Shown one piece after another: positions 25,828-34,871 of a stretch of DNA of 64,000 bases (within the stretch, counting starts at the first letter, position 1; the number at the start of each line of letters is the position of its first letter). Both the position numbers and the translations under genes were made by a program. The notes beneath the pieces were generated by a model. It worked only from the letters and a program-made list of their open reading frames with translations, was not told the DNA's origin and did not search any database. The DNA comes from an uncultured Pelagibacteraceae bacterium. GTDB taxonomy: Bacteria > Pseudomonadota > Alphaproteobacteria > Pelagibacterales > Pelagibacteraceae. The DNA lies in the NCBI GenBank assembly GCA_902567235.1, contig CACFLX010000005.1:1-64000 (forward strand). Direction: 5' to 3'.

Positions 25828-26637
25828 ATGTATAAAATATTAATTTATATTATTACAAGTTTTCTTGAATTCTTTTTTGCTAGAAAATTTTTATTATCCT
25901 TTAATACTGCTCTTTTGAAACTTATAATTAGGTTCCTGGGATATAATAATCATAAAAATTTTTATTCAAGTGGTGAAATATATTTTTTAAGAAAAGTATG
26001 TAAAGAAAAACCCAAAATATGTTTAGATATTGGAGCAAATGTTGGAAAATATTCTAGTTATTTGCTTGAAAACAGCTCTGCAAAAATAATAGCCTTTGAG
26101 CCAATACCAAAAACTTTTAATGAATTGATTAAAATTAAGAAAAATTATTCTAATCGTTTTTTTATTTATAATATAGGTCTTGGAGAAAAAAAAACAAAAA
26201 AAAATATATATTACGATAAAGATAATTTACAATGGGCAAATTTTAATCCTGAAGTAAATAAAATTGATTATTTAAAAAATAATAAAAAAAAAATTAAGTG
26301 TTCCTTAGATACACTTGATAATTTTACAAAAAAAAATAAAAAAATTATTAACTCTAAAATCGATCTCTTAAAAATCGATACAGAAGGTTTTGAATTAGAG
26401 GTGCTAAAAGGAGCTGAAAAAACAATCAAAAAGTTAAGACCAAAATATATTCAAATAGAATATAACTGGCATCATTTGTTTAAAAATATCAATTTATATT
26501 ATTTCTCAAAATTCTTAAAAGATTACAATACTTATAAAATTTTACCTTTTAGCAAAAAATTGTTAAAAATTAATACTGAAAGACCAGAACATAATTATTT
26601 TAACTATTCAAATATTGTTTTTATAAGAAAAAAATAA
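25828..26637 (+). CDS. FkbM-family methyltransferase
   Basis: A 269-residue protein with the FkbM-type SAM-dependent methyltransferase domain: ICLDIGANVGKYSSYL (about residues 68-83), IIAFEPIPKTFNEL (about 90) and IDLLKIDTEGFELEVLKGAE (about 180). FkbM proteins O-methylate glycans and secondary metabolites. The N-terminus (about 1-35) is hydrophobic and may associate with the membrane. It abuts the next glycosyltransferase with no gap, so the two are surely cotranscribed, suggesting a methylated surface sugar. Confidence 0.85.
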   Translation: MYKILIYIITSFLEFFFARKFLLSFNTALLKLIIRFLGYNNHKNFYSSGEIYFLRKVCKEKPKICLDIGANVGKYSSYLLENSSAKIIAFEPIPKTFNELIKIKKNYSNRFFIYNIGLGEKKTKKNIYYDKDNLQWANFNPEVNKIDYLKNNKKKIKCSLDTLDNFTKKNKKIINSKIDLLKIDTEGFELEVLKGAEKTIKKLRPKYIQIEYNWHHLFKNINLYYFSKFLKDYNTYKILPFSKKLLKINTERPEHNYFNYSNIVFIRKK

Positions 26638-27750
26638 ATGCTTAGAACAGTACATCTTTTTTATCCATCTTTTGAAAAAGGTGGTGCTACAAAAAATCTA
26701 GTAAGGATTGTAAATTTTTTACTTAAAAAAAAAATCAAAGTATTTTTCTTTTCTCGTGGTGCTAACAAAAATAATTTTATTAAAAATAAAAATTTAAAAA
26801 TTATTAATACCAAGCCTTTAAAAAAATTAAATTTTTTACCAATAAGATGGAATCTGGCAATATCATCAATGATAAATTTAAATTTTTATATAAAAAAAAA
26901 TAAAAAAAACTCAATAATTTTCTCAATGCAAAGTCATATTCCAGCAATAGTTATTGCAAAATTTAATCAATTGAAAATTGTCATAAGAAACTCTGAAGAA
27001 CCATTGGGAGCTACTTTTTATGCTGATAATAAAATATTAGGTTTTTTTGTATTATTTTTAAAAATACTTTTTTATAACTTCGCTAATAAAATTATTGCAA
27101 TCTCAACTATGTCCAAGAATTCATTGCAAAAAATAGTAATATTTAATAAAAAAATAACTTTAATTTACAACCCCTATTTAGAAAAAATACTTAAACTCAA
27201 AAAAATAAAAAAAAGTAAATTAAGTAGTTTTAATATTTTATCAATTGGGAGGTTAACTAAACAAAAAAATTTTCCTCTATTAATTAATGCTGTTATTAAA
27301 TTATCCAAAAAATATGAAAAAATAAATTTATTAATTATAGGAGATGGAAATCTTAAAAATAATTTAGTTAATAAAACTAGATATTATAAAAATATAAAAA
27401 TAATAAATTGGAAAAATAAATTGAATAAATATTACCTTAATTCAGATTTATTTGTTTTGCCTTCATACTATGAGGGTTTACCAAATGTTATGCTCGATGC
27501 TATGAACCATGAAATACCAATAATATCAACCAATTGTAGTGGTGCCAGTGATATTTTACAAAAAAATTCTGGAGGATTTATAATTCCTATAAATGATCAA
27601 AACGAATTAGAGAAAAAAATAGTTTTTGTTATGAAAAATTATTCAATAGCAAAAAATAAAATTATTAATGCTAAAAAAAAAATACATATGTTTTCTGACA
27701 AAAATCTTATCAAGTACTATGAACTTTTTTGCAATATATCTGGACATTAA
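26638..27750 (+). CDS. Glycosyltransferase family 4 (first of two)
   Basis: A 370-residue GT-B fold glycosyltransferase. The N-terminal Rossmann domain starts VHLFYPSFEKGGATKNLVRI; the C-terminal nucleotide-sugar domain has NILSIGRLTKQKNFPLLINA (split here as ILSIGRLTKQKN), LLIIGDGNLKNNL, and the EX7E-like segment LPSYYEGLPNVMLDAMNHE. Retaining GT4 enzymes build LPS or exopolysaccharide chains. The gene starts at the base after the FkbM stop. Very A-rich composition matches its neighbours. Confidence 0.87.
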   Translation: MLRTVHLFYPSFEKGGATKNLVRIVNFLLKKKIKVFFFSRGANKNNFIKNKNLKIINTKPLKKLNFLPIRWNLAISSMINLNFYIKKNKKNSIIFSMQSHIPAIVIAKFNQLKIVIRNSEEPLGATFYADNKILGFFVLFLKILFYNFANKIIAISTMSKNSLQKIVIFNKKITLIYNPYLEKILKLKKIKKSKLSSFNILSIGRLTKQKNFPLLINAVIKLSKKYEKINLLIIGDGNLKNNLVNKTRYYKNIKIINWKNKLNKYYLNSDLFVLPSYYEGLPNVMLDAMNHEIPIISTNCSGASDILQKNSGGFIIPINDQNELEKKIVFVMKNYSIAKNKIINAKKKIHMFSDKNLIKYYELFCNISGH

Positions 27751-27802
27751 TAAATTCTTAATCTAGTCAATTATGAATATTAAATAAATTAATACAAAAA
27801 AA

Positions 27803-28945
27803 ATGAAAATCGCTTTTATACCTTCTACATTTTTGCCCTGGCATGGAGGAGCAGAAATTCAGGCACATAATACAGCTAATAAATTAGCTGAACTTGGACA
27901 TGATGTAGATATATTTCTCTTAGACAAAACTAAGATTGATAATAGAAGATATAACACAATAAAATTAAATAAATTATTAATAAATATAATTTTTATTTTA
28001 AAATATTACTTTAGAATAAGTTTTAATTTTATACTTGAATATTATTTTAACAAAATTTGTATTAATAAAAAATACGATGTTTGGCATTTCCAATCAGTAA
28101 ACTTCAAAACTTTAATGTATTTAAAAGTATTAAAGCAACTTAAGCAAAAAGTTGTTGTGACTTTTCACGGAGCAGATATTCAAAAAGATGAGAGTATTTT
28201 ATATGGATATAGATTCGATAAGAAATATGAAGATTTTTTGTCTGAGACTATTCATCTTTTTGATAAAGTATTTGCAATTTCAGATGATGTTGTAAAGGAG
28301 TTAAATTTTTTTAATTTTCCCAAAGAAAAAATAATTAAAATTCCTAATTCTATTGAGATAAAAAAAATAAAAAATGTGGGCAATAATAATTTTGACCCAA
28401 AAAAACTCAATATCATTACAGTGGCTAGATTCTATGAAAAAAAAAAGGGTTTAGATTTAATTGAAAAAATATCTGATATATTGATCAAAAATAATATCAG
28501 CTTTACTTGGACTCTAGTTGGAAGAAACTCTAATTTATTACTAAAAAAAAAATTTATAAAAGATAATAAAAATTATTTTAATATTAAAGATGAAATAAAA
28601 AATACTAATGAAATATTTTTTCCTCATTCAGAATTAATAAATTTATATAAGAGTAATAATGTATATGCTAATTTAGCAAGAATTGAGTCATTCGGTATAA
28701 CTATAATAGAAGCAATCGCTGCTGGACTTCATGTTGTTTCTTTTAATACAAAAGGAGCAAATGAAATTGTAATAAATAACCAAAATGGATACATAGTTGA
28801 TGAATATACCCCTGAAAAAATGGCAAATACTTTAATAAATAAATTTAATGATAATTCATTTAATAAAATCAATGAAAGCAAGGAAATTATGAAATATGAA
28901 TTAGAGTTAAATACAAAACTTTTGCTAAAAAATTATGCAAGTTAA
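27803..28945 (+). CDS. Glycosyltransferase family 4 (second of two)
   Basis: A 380-residue GT-B glycosyltransferase with PSTFLPWHGGAEIQAHNTAN at the N-terminus, VVVTFHGADIQ, IPNSIEIKK, ITVARFYEKKKGLDLIEK and the donor-site segment LARIESFGITIIEAIAAG with the conserved glutamates. It belongs to the same small surface-glycan group as the two preceding genes, separated by 52 bases. The acceptor and sugar cannot be inferred. Confidence 0.87.
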   Translation: MKIAFIPSTFLPWHGGAEIQAHNTANKLAELGHDVDIFLLDKTKIDNRRYNTIKLNKLLINIIFILKYYFRISFNFILEYYFNKICINKKYDVWHFQSVNFKTLMYLKVLKQLKQKVVVTFHGADIQKDESILYGYRFDKKYEDFLSETIHLFDKVFAISDDVVKELNFFNFPKEKIIKIPNSIEIKKIKNVGNNNFDPKKLNIITVARFYEKKKGLDLIEKISDILIKNNISFTWTLVGRNSNLLLKKKFIKDNKNYFNIKDEIKNTNEIFFPHSELINLYKSNNVYANLARIESFGITIIEAIAAGLHVVSFNTKGANEIVINNQNGYIVDEYTPEKMANTLINKFNDNSFNKINESKEIMKYELELNTKLLLKNYAS

Positions 28946-28954
28946 CAAAGTAGT

Positions 28955-29182
28955 GTGAATAAAGAAAACGCAAGTAAACTGTGGAAAATTATTCAAGAAG
29001 CTGGCGATTATTTGGAAGGACAATTACCAGATCACCCAAACCATCCCAAAGGAAGAAACCCTTATGCGCATGTAGCTATATGTGTGAAAAGTAAATTTAA
29101 TTCTAGTTATAAAGATATCGATGATGAAAAAATTGATGAAGTTATTAAATATATTGAATTTTTAAAACAGAATCCTAGTTAA
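28955..29182 (+). CDS. Small conserved-looking protein of unknown function
   Basis: A 75-residue soluble protein with a GTG start 9 bases after the preceding glycosyltransferase. I do not recognise it. It has an N-terminal helix (KLWKIIQEAGDYLEGQL), a proline/histidine-rich centre (PDHPNHPKGRNPYAHVAICV) and a charged C-terminal helix (DDEKIDEVIKYIEFLKQ). The HPNHPKGRNPYAHV stretch looks like a constrained functional loop. It ends exactly where the convergent amidinotransferase gene ends. Confidence 0.6.
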   Translation: MNKENASKLWKIIQEAGDYLEGQLPDHPNHPKGRNPYAHVAICVKSKFNSSYKDIDDEKIDEVIKYIEFLKQNPS

Positions 29183-30298
29183 TTACTGTTTTGGAAAATA
29201 ATCTACTAATTTACCTTCCCTGTAAACATCTGCTGTACAACAATGAAGTCCACCACCAAAAGCATACGCATCCCTCAGTTCTACTGGCACAACTTCCATT
29301 CCAAGCTTGTCTAATTGTTCTGCTTGGTAAACTTCACTTTTTTCTACACATACTGTTTTTGGATCTAAAACTAAAACATTCATAGAAAGCCAAACAGATG
29401 AGTAGCATAGTGGTGGTGGAGAATTATGAGCTGGTTGAGCTGAATCAACAATTTTCCAACCATTATCTTCAAAAAGTTTTCTTTGCTCTTTTGGTAATTT
29501 TCTCTGTGGATTATTAATAATTAATCCTTCCTTGATAGGTGTAAAAGTTGCATCAATATGTATGGGATAAGGATCACCAGGAAAGTTTACTGCATGCACT
29601 CTGTGATTTTTATAATGCCTTTTTAACCAGTCTATTCCTTTTAAATTAGTTGTAAAACCATGTTGAACAATTAAATCTTTACCAAATCTAAGTATATCTG
29701 CAGCATCAAACAAAGGTTCTTCTTCGGTGGTAACAAAAAATTTTTTTTCAGTCCATTCAAGTCTTTTTTGATCTCCTATTTTATCTGATAAATAATCTTT
29801 TCTATAATCGTCATCGGTTAATCTTGGCTTAGGAGCTGATTCATGCCTCATGTTTGGATCCGAATTATAATATTTTTGAATAAGAGGTCTATAATTTAAA
29901 TATTCAAACCATCTGCATCTATAGCTCATTGTTGCTTCTAGCATTTCGTTTCCTACAGTAAGAATAACATCCCTTGCAGGCATACAACCAAACATGCTTT
30001 CCGCTTTCCAGTCTGGTGTTGATATTTTTTGATTAAAATTTATAGGTAGAGGTCTATCTACTTTAATTCCTCTTTTTACAAGCATGTTAGCAAAATTGTC
30101 TAAAAGTTCATTTGCTTTATCCACTGTATCTTTTTTTCTAGGACCATATTGCCCTTTCATGTCTGAATCTTCTGGTACCTTTGCATCCAAAGCGGGTTCG
30201 GGTGCAGGAATACAGCATCCGTCAGCCTTTCCAACAATTACATGTTTTAAAGGATCCCATTCATTCCAGCTATTAACAATAATTTTTTCTGAACTCAT
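29183..30298 (-). CDS. Glycine amidinotransferase family protein
   Basis: A 371-residue member of the amidinotransferase superfamily, closest in pattern to L-arginine:glycine amidinotransferase: NEWDPLKHVIVGKADGCC at the N-terminus, EATMSYRCRWFEY, FDAADILRFGKDL, the catalytic His in HIDATFTPI, and the nucleophile region FGGGLHCCTADV with Cys353/Cys354. Such enzymes transfer an amidino group from arginine to an amine such as glycine. It is encoded 4 bases after a DMT permease on the same strand, suggesting that the product or substrate is transported. The true acceptor is unknown; inosamine amidinotransferase is an alternative. Confidence 0.82.
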   Translation of the reverse strand: MSSEKIIVNSWNEWDPLKHVIVGKADGCCIPAPEPALDAKVPEDSDMKGQYGPRKKDTVDKANELLDNFANMLVKRGIKVDRPLPINFNQKISTPDWKAESMFGCMPARDVILTVGNEMLEATMSYRCRWFEYLNYRPLIQKYYNSDPNMRHESAPKPRLTDDDYRKDYLSDKIGDQKRLEWTEKKFFVTTEEEPLFDAADILRFGKDLIVQHGFTTNLKGIDWLKRHYKNHRVHAVNFPGDPYPIHIDATFTPIKEGLIINNPQRKLPKEQRKLFEDNGWKIVDSAQPAHNSPPPLCYSSVWLSMNVLVLDPKTVCVEKSEVYQAEQLDKLGMEVVPVELRDAYAFGGGLHCCTADVYREGKLVDYFPKQ

Positions 30299-30302
30299 TA
30301 AA

Positions 30303-31208
30303 TTAGTTTAATGCAATAAATCTTCTATTACTTTTTATTACCAAGCTATAATAAAAGATAGCTAAAAATATCAGAAAGCCACCTACAATAGTATTTGTTG
30401 CTGGAACTTCATTAATTCCTAACCATGGAAGCCAAACCCAAAATATTCCTCCAATAACTTCTGTTAAGGAAAGCAATGTTAGTTCTGCTGCTTGAATATT
30501 TTTTGACGCAATTGCATATAAAATCATACCTAAACAAACTAACGTTCCATGCACAGCAAACAATGCTTGATTTTTATTTGATGAAATTAAGCTTAAATCT
30601 TTGTTGATAACCACAATTAAAGATACAAGAAAACAAATTAAGCCAGCAATTGAAACAGTTGTAAATTTTGGGGTTTCTTTTCTCCACCTTAAACTTACTG
30701 AAAAGACTGAAAATCCAATTGCAGAAATTATTCCAAGTATAAAACCTATTAATGTATTTTTTTCATGATTTCCAGCCGCCATTATTATAATTCCTACTGA
30801 AGCGATCCCAATCGCTACCCAAACATTAATTGATATTTCCTCCTTTAAAAATAGAAAACCTAACAAAGCTGTAATGAATGGCATTGCTGCAAGACAAAGA
30901 AGAGTTATTGCAGCTGATGTATTAGTTATAGACCAAATAAAAGTAATCATAGCAAAGGCTAAACCTGTAGCTCCCACAATTCCTGAAATACCAATTTTTT
31001 TATAATTTTTAATAAAATTAATTCCTTCATCCAAATAAAGATAAAAATTAAGCAAAATAAAAATCACCAAACCTCTTGTAAATAAATATTGCCAAGGAAC
31101 TAAATGTGCTTCATCGATGTTTCGAACAACATAAGGGCCAAACGACCAGAAAATACCTGCTATTAAAACGACCGGTACTGCTAGTTTTGGATTTTTTAAT
31201 TCGCCCAT
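30303..31208 (-). CDS. DMT-superfamily transporter (EamA type), paired with amidinotransferase
   Basis: A 301-residue membrane protein with about ten helices and two EamA repeats; SITNTSAAITLLCLAAMPFITALLG (given here in part as AAITLLCLAAMPF) in the first and LTEVIGGIFWVWLPWLGINE in the second are typical. It lies just upstream of the amidinotransferase with a 4-base gap, so the two are almost certainly one operon. An exporter for the amidino product is a reasonable guess. Confidence 0.8.
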   Translation of the reverse strand: MGELKNPKLAVPVVLIAGIFWSFGPYVVRNIDEAHLVPWQYLFTRGLVIFILLNFYLYLDEGINFIKNYKKIGISGIVGATGLAFAMITFIWSITNTSAAITLLCLAAMPFITALLGFLFLKEEISINVWVAIGIASVGIIIMAAGNHEKNTLIGFILGIISAIGFSVFSVSLRWRKETPKFTTVSIAGLICFLVSLIVVINKDLSLISSNKNQALFAVHGTLVCLGMILYAIASKNIQAAELTLLSLTEVIGGIFWVWLPWLGINEVPATNTIVGGFLIFLAIFYYSLVIKSNRRFIALN

Positions 31209-31268
31209 TTCGGATTATTAATACCAATTAATAAAATCCACAACATAATTTGATTAATTAATATTAAT

Positions 31269-32508
31269 TTAAATTATACCTGTGAGTGTATAACACTTGA
31301 TAAAATCATTCTTTTTGAATTTAGATTTCCCATTAGGGAATAAGCCCCATGCATTTGACTTGGTAAATGGTTTAATTCTAAATGACTCTTGACCTTTTTG
31401 AACTCTAAACTCAGCCACACTTTTATTTGAGAATGATAATTGACCTTTAATAAATCTAGTAAAATTTTTTTTCTTTATAAATTTTTGTTTAAGTTTAGCA
31501 TTTATAGGTTTATTTTCGCTCATCTCTAGAGAAAAATGCAAATATGGTAAAACAAAAAAATCTAAAACATGCAGCAGAAGAAATTGGATTTCCAGGTAAT
31601 CCAAAAAAAGCTTTGTTATTTATAAATTTTGCAAACATTAATGGCTTTCCAGGACGTATATAAGCACCTTTAAAAGAATATTTTAATTTAAATTTTTTAA
31701 TAATCATAGGAACAAAATCAAATTTGCCTGCAGACACTGCGCCTGATGTTAAGATTAAATCATTTCTTGATTTTAAGTTTTTTTTAATTTCATTTTGAAA
31801 TTTATTTAGATCATTATCTCTTAAAATTTTCTTTTCTACAAAATCAAAAGGTAAATTTTTTAAAAGAGATTTTAAATAGTAACTATTTGAATTTCTAACT
31901 TTCCAATTAGGTAATTTGTTATTATTAGATATTTCATTTCCAGTTGTGTAAAAAACTATTTTTGGTTTCTTTTTTACGATTATCTTTTTTATGCCTAAAG
32001 TTTTAAATGCTAAAATATGTTGAGAGTTTATAATTTCTCCTCTTTTAATTACAATTTCACTCTTTTTAAAATCTGATCCTACAAATCTTATAAAATTATT
32101 TTTTTTTATTTTTTTATTTATAATTAAATACTTAGGTTTTGCTCTGCTTGGAAAAAATTGTGCCTCTTCTACAGGAATTATAGTATCAAATGGTTTTTTG
32201 ATTATAGCTCCTGTCATCACCTCAATTGTTGAAAATTTTGGAACTTTTTTAATATTTGGATTATCTCCTGCAGCTAAAGTTTTTATAATTTTAAATTTTT
32301 TTTGATTTTTATTATTAATTTTGATTGTTTCCTTTGAGTTGATAGCAAAACCATCAAATGCGGTATTATTAGCAGCTGGGTAATTATTTGGTGAATTTAC
32401 ATTGATTGATGAAATTCTATTTAATGATTTTTCTACTGTAACTATTTCTGATTTTATTTTAATTTTATTTTGCTTTAATTTTGAAAGTGCATTTTTATAG
32501 TGTATCAT
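31269..32508 (-). pseudogene. moeA: moeA, molybdopterin molybdotransferase, disrupted by one frameshift
   Basis: MoeA inserts molybdate into molybdopterin. The first part reads well through AFDGFAINS, MTGAIIKKPFDTIIPVEEA, VFYTTGNEIS, ILTSGAVSAGKFDFV and FFGLPGNPISSAACFRFF, then hits a stop at 31510. The missing C-terminal domain IV continues in another frame to 31269 (VLPYLHFSLEMSENKP through LFPNGKSKFKKNDF). The frames meet at a run of seven A on the plus strand (31554-31560); six would restore one continuous protein. It lies 1 base after mobA, and the neighbouring formate dehydrogenase needs the cofactor. A sequencing error, a recent mutation or slippage are all possible. Confidence 0.85.
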
Positions 32509-32509
32509 T

Positions 32510-33121
32510 TTAAATCTTATCTATATTTTTTTTAGCTTTTTTTAAATCTTCTTTAGTATTTATGTTTAAAAACATATCAAATTCTTTTGTATTTATATTT
32601 ATATTTTCACAACCAATTTTATCTGCCCAGATTTCTACTTTTCTTAAGCCATTTTTAATATCTTCTTCTAATGTCTCGATTAAATCAATAGACCATAAAC
32701 CAAAAATATTATGTCTTTTTTTATCACTATTTAAAAAAATAAGTTTTTCTGATGTTTCTTTAATTTTTATCTTTAACTCACTTATAAATTTCATATCAAA
32801 AAAAGGTGTATCGCATGGAAAAGAAGCTATCCATTTATAATTTTTGTTATTTTTTTTAACCCACTTCATTGCTGTGAGTATGCCAACTAATGGTCCAAGC
32901 TGTCCTTCTATACAATCCTCTACAACATGAATTTTATTATTTTTAAAATTGAATTTTTTATTATTTGAAATTACTAATATTTCATTAAATTCATTTTCTA
33001 TTTTATTTACAGTGTGATCTAATAAAGTTTTATTGCCTAATTTTGCAGTTGATTTATCTTCACCAAATCTACTTGATTTGCCTCCTGCGAGAATTATACC
33101 TAGAATGTTGTTTTCAATCAT
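32510..33121 (-). CDS. mobA: Molybdenum cofactor guanylyltransferase
   Basis: Adds GMP to molybdopterin to form the MGD-type cofactor used by DMSO-reductase-family enzymes such as formate dehydrogenase. About 203 residues with the nucleotidyltransferase signature IILAGGKSSRFGEDKS at the N-terminus, GPLVGILTAMKW and the metal-binding SFPCDTPFF. I chose the ATG at 33121 over a TTG one codon earlier. It diverges from the formate dehydrogenase operon by 44 bases and leads into moeA. Confidence 0.9.
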   Translation of the reverse strand: MIENNILGIILAGGKSSRFGEDKSTAKLGNKTLLDHTVNKIENEFNEILVISNNKKFNFKNNKIHVVEDCIEGQLGPLVGILTAMKWVKKNNKNYKWIASFPCDTPFFDMKFISELKIKIKETSEKLIFLNSDKKRHNIFGLWSIDLIETLEEDIKNGLRKVEIWADKIGCENININTKEFDMFLNINTKEDLKKAKKNIDKI

Positions 33122-33165
33122 CAAAAGAAATATAAATTATTAATTGTTTATTAAAAGAATTTAAA

Positions 33166-33564
33166 ATGGACCTAAAAATTTTACAAATTGCGTCAAATAC
33201 TGAAAATAACAAAGTAATTAAAGACCACACTCATAAAGCGACGCACAAAAACTCTATTTGTGGAGATCAAATGGAGATAAGCTTAAAAGTTAAGGAAAAT
33301 AAAATTGTAGACTTTGGATATCAATGCAAATCTTGTGTATATTGTCAGGCCTCAGTAAGTCTTTTGTCAAGTAGTTCAATTAATAAGCCAGTCGAAAGTA
33401 TTAAAAATTTATTAAATGTAATTGAAAATTTTTTTGAAGATAATCTTACAAATATCCCTAAAGAATGGAAAATTTTTAAAAAAATTTTTGATAAAAAGAA
33501 TATTGCTAGGAAAGATTGTTTGTTGCTACCTTTTAAAGCAGTTTCAAAAGCATTAAAATTATAA
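33166..33564 (+). CDS. NifU/IscU-like iron-sulfur scaffold protein
   Basis: A 132-residue protein resembling the NifU N-terminal (SufU/IscU) fold. The three cysteine positions expected for a scaffold are in ICGDQMEI (about 39), CKSCVYCQAS (about 63-69) and RKDCLLLPFKA (about 117). It is the first gene of the formate dehydrogenase operon, 1 base before the HPP gene. A role in supplying Fe-S clusters to the dehydrogenase subunits, which carry many cysteine clusters, is suggested by position but not shown. Confidence 0.78.
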   Translation: MDLKILQIASNTENNKVIKDHTHKATHKNSICGDQMEISLKVKENKIVDFGYQCKSCVYCQASVSLLSSSSINKPVESIKNLLNVIENFFEDNLTNIPKEWKIFKKIFDKKNIARKDCLLLPFKAVSKALKL

Positions 33565-33565
33565 A

Positions 33566-34030
33566 ATGAAAAATCAAATTATTATAAAAGCTTTAATTGC
33601 TGGGTTATTTTCTGCAATTACAATTGGTTCATTAACTCTTCTTACATATAAAACAGAATTTGGAATTTTTTTAATTGCTTCCTTTGGTTCTACTATGGTT
33701 TTGCTTTATGGATATCCCGAAAGTCCATTTGCACAACCGAAAAATATTTTTTTTGGACATCTGGCAACCTCTTTAGCTGGTCTGTTTGTACTTTATTTTA
33801 TTCCTTTGCCTTTATATATTAATTTGCCTATAGCAGTTGGAGCAGGTGTGGCTTTGATGATTATGTTAAATATAACTCATCCCCCAGCAGGTGGTAATCC
33901 CATAATTGTAATAATGGGCAGTGTATCTTTAGATTATATAATAAATCCAATTATTTCAGGTACTATTATTGTTTTAATTTTTGGAGTAGTTTTAAATCGA
34001 TTGATTTTAAAAAAGAAATACCCTTTGTAA
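33566..34030 (+). CDS. HPP family membrane protein
   Basis: A 154-residue integral membrane protein with four to five hydrophobic segments and the family name motif in NITHPPAGGNPIIVIMGS, plus FGSTMVLLYGYPESPFAQP. Some HPP proteins transport nitrite in cyanobacteria and plastids. It is packed between the NifU-like gene (1-base gap) and fdhD (no gap), so it is expressed with formate dehydrogenase. Movement of formate, another small monovalent anion, is a testable inference. Confidence 0.85.
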   Translation: MKNQIIIKALIAGLFSAITIGSLTLLTYKTEFGIFLIASFGSTMVLLYGYPESPFAQPKNIFFGHLATSLAGLFVLYFIPLPLYINLPIAVGAGVALMIMLNITHPPAGGNPIIVIMGSVSLDYIINPIISGTIIVLIFGVVLNRLILKKKYPL

Positions 34031-34867
34031 ATGGACATAAAATATAATGTTGTAAAGTTAAAAGGAAGTTCTACAGAAGAAATAAAAGATTCTGTTTCGG
34101 TAGAAGAACCTCTTGAAATGAATCTTAAATATAAGGTTGATGGAAAGTGGGAAACTGATCAACTATCCATTACAATGAGAACGCCAGGAAATGATGAAGA
34201 TTTAATATCTGGCTTTTTATTTAATGAGAGAATAATAGAAAATTTTTCTGATATAGAAAATATCGAAAAAATAGGGGAAAAGGTAGGAGATTTTAATATT
34301 CAAAATAAAATAGTTGCAACTATAAATAATACTAAAAAAATTGATATCGCAAAAATAAAAAGAAATTTTATAACTAATTCTTCATGTGGAGTTTGCGGAA
34401 AAACCTCTCTTGAAACAGTTGAAGTAATTAAAGAAAATAAATTAGATATCTCTTATCCTAAAATTAAAAAAGAAATTATTTTAAAATCTCCAGAACTACT
34501 AACAAGCGAACAATCTGAATTTTCTAAAACAGGTGGTATTCATGCAAGTTCTTTAATCGATGAAAATGGAAAAGTGATTGCAACAAGAGAAGATGTTGGA
34601 AGACATAATGCTTTAGATAAACTTATAGGCCACTCTCATAAAAAAAAACTAATTGATAATCGTTCTCAATTTATTGCCTGCTCAGGAAGATTAAATTTTG
34701 AACTAATCCAAAAAGGACTAATGTCCAATATTGGTCTTATGGCAGGAGTTGGTGCGCCAACGAGTCTTGCTATAGATCTAGCAAAAAGGTTTAAAATGAC
34801 ATTATTAGGCTTTGTAAAAAAAAATAGTTTTAATATATATACAAACAAAGAAAGAGTTTTATTTTAA
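34031..34867 (+). CDS. fdhD: Formate dehydrogenase accessory sulfurtransferase FdhD
   Basis: Transfers sulfur from a cysteine desulfurase to the molybdenum cofactor of formate dehydrogenase. The 278-residue protein has the conserved cysteine pair in NSSCGVCGKTSLE (about 119-122), the N-terminal TMRTPGNDEDLISGFLFNE, GGIHASSLIDENG, REDVGRHNALDKLIG and the late GVGAPTSLAIDLA. It sits directly before the two structural subunits, as expected for a dedicated maturation factor. Confidence 0.95.
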   Translation: MDIKYNVVKLKGSSTEEIKDSVSVEEPLEMNLKYKVDGKWETDQLSITMRTPGNDEDLISGFLFNERIIENFSDIENIEKIGEKVGDFNIQNKIVATINNTKKIDIAKIKRNFITNSSCGVCGKTSLETVEVIKENKLDISYPKIKKEIILKSPELLTSEQSEFSKTGGIHASSLIDENGKVIATREDVGRHNALDKLIGHSHKKKLIDNRSQFIACSGRLNFELIQKGLMSNIGLMAGVGAPTSLAIDLAKRFKMTLLGFVKKNSFNIYTNKERVLF

Positions 34868-34871
34868 CTAT

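Noticed and set aside
31209-31268. AT-rich palindromes (TTAATTAA, ATTAATATTAAT) upstream of the DMT gene
   Set aside because: Expected by chance at this base composition; no consistent operator spacing or neighbouring regulator.
31269-31604. A separate 111-residue gene on the minus strand
   Set aside because: Its sequence from VLPYLHFSLEMSENKP onward is the C-terminal domain of MoeA in a shifted frame; it has no independent start and overlaps moeA.
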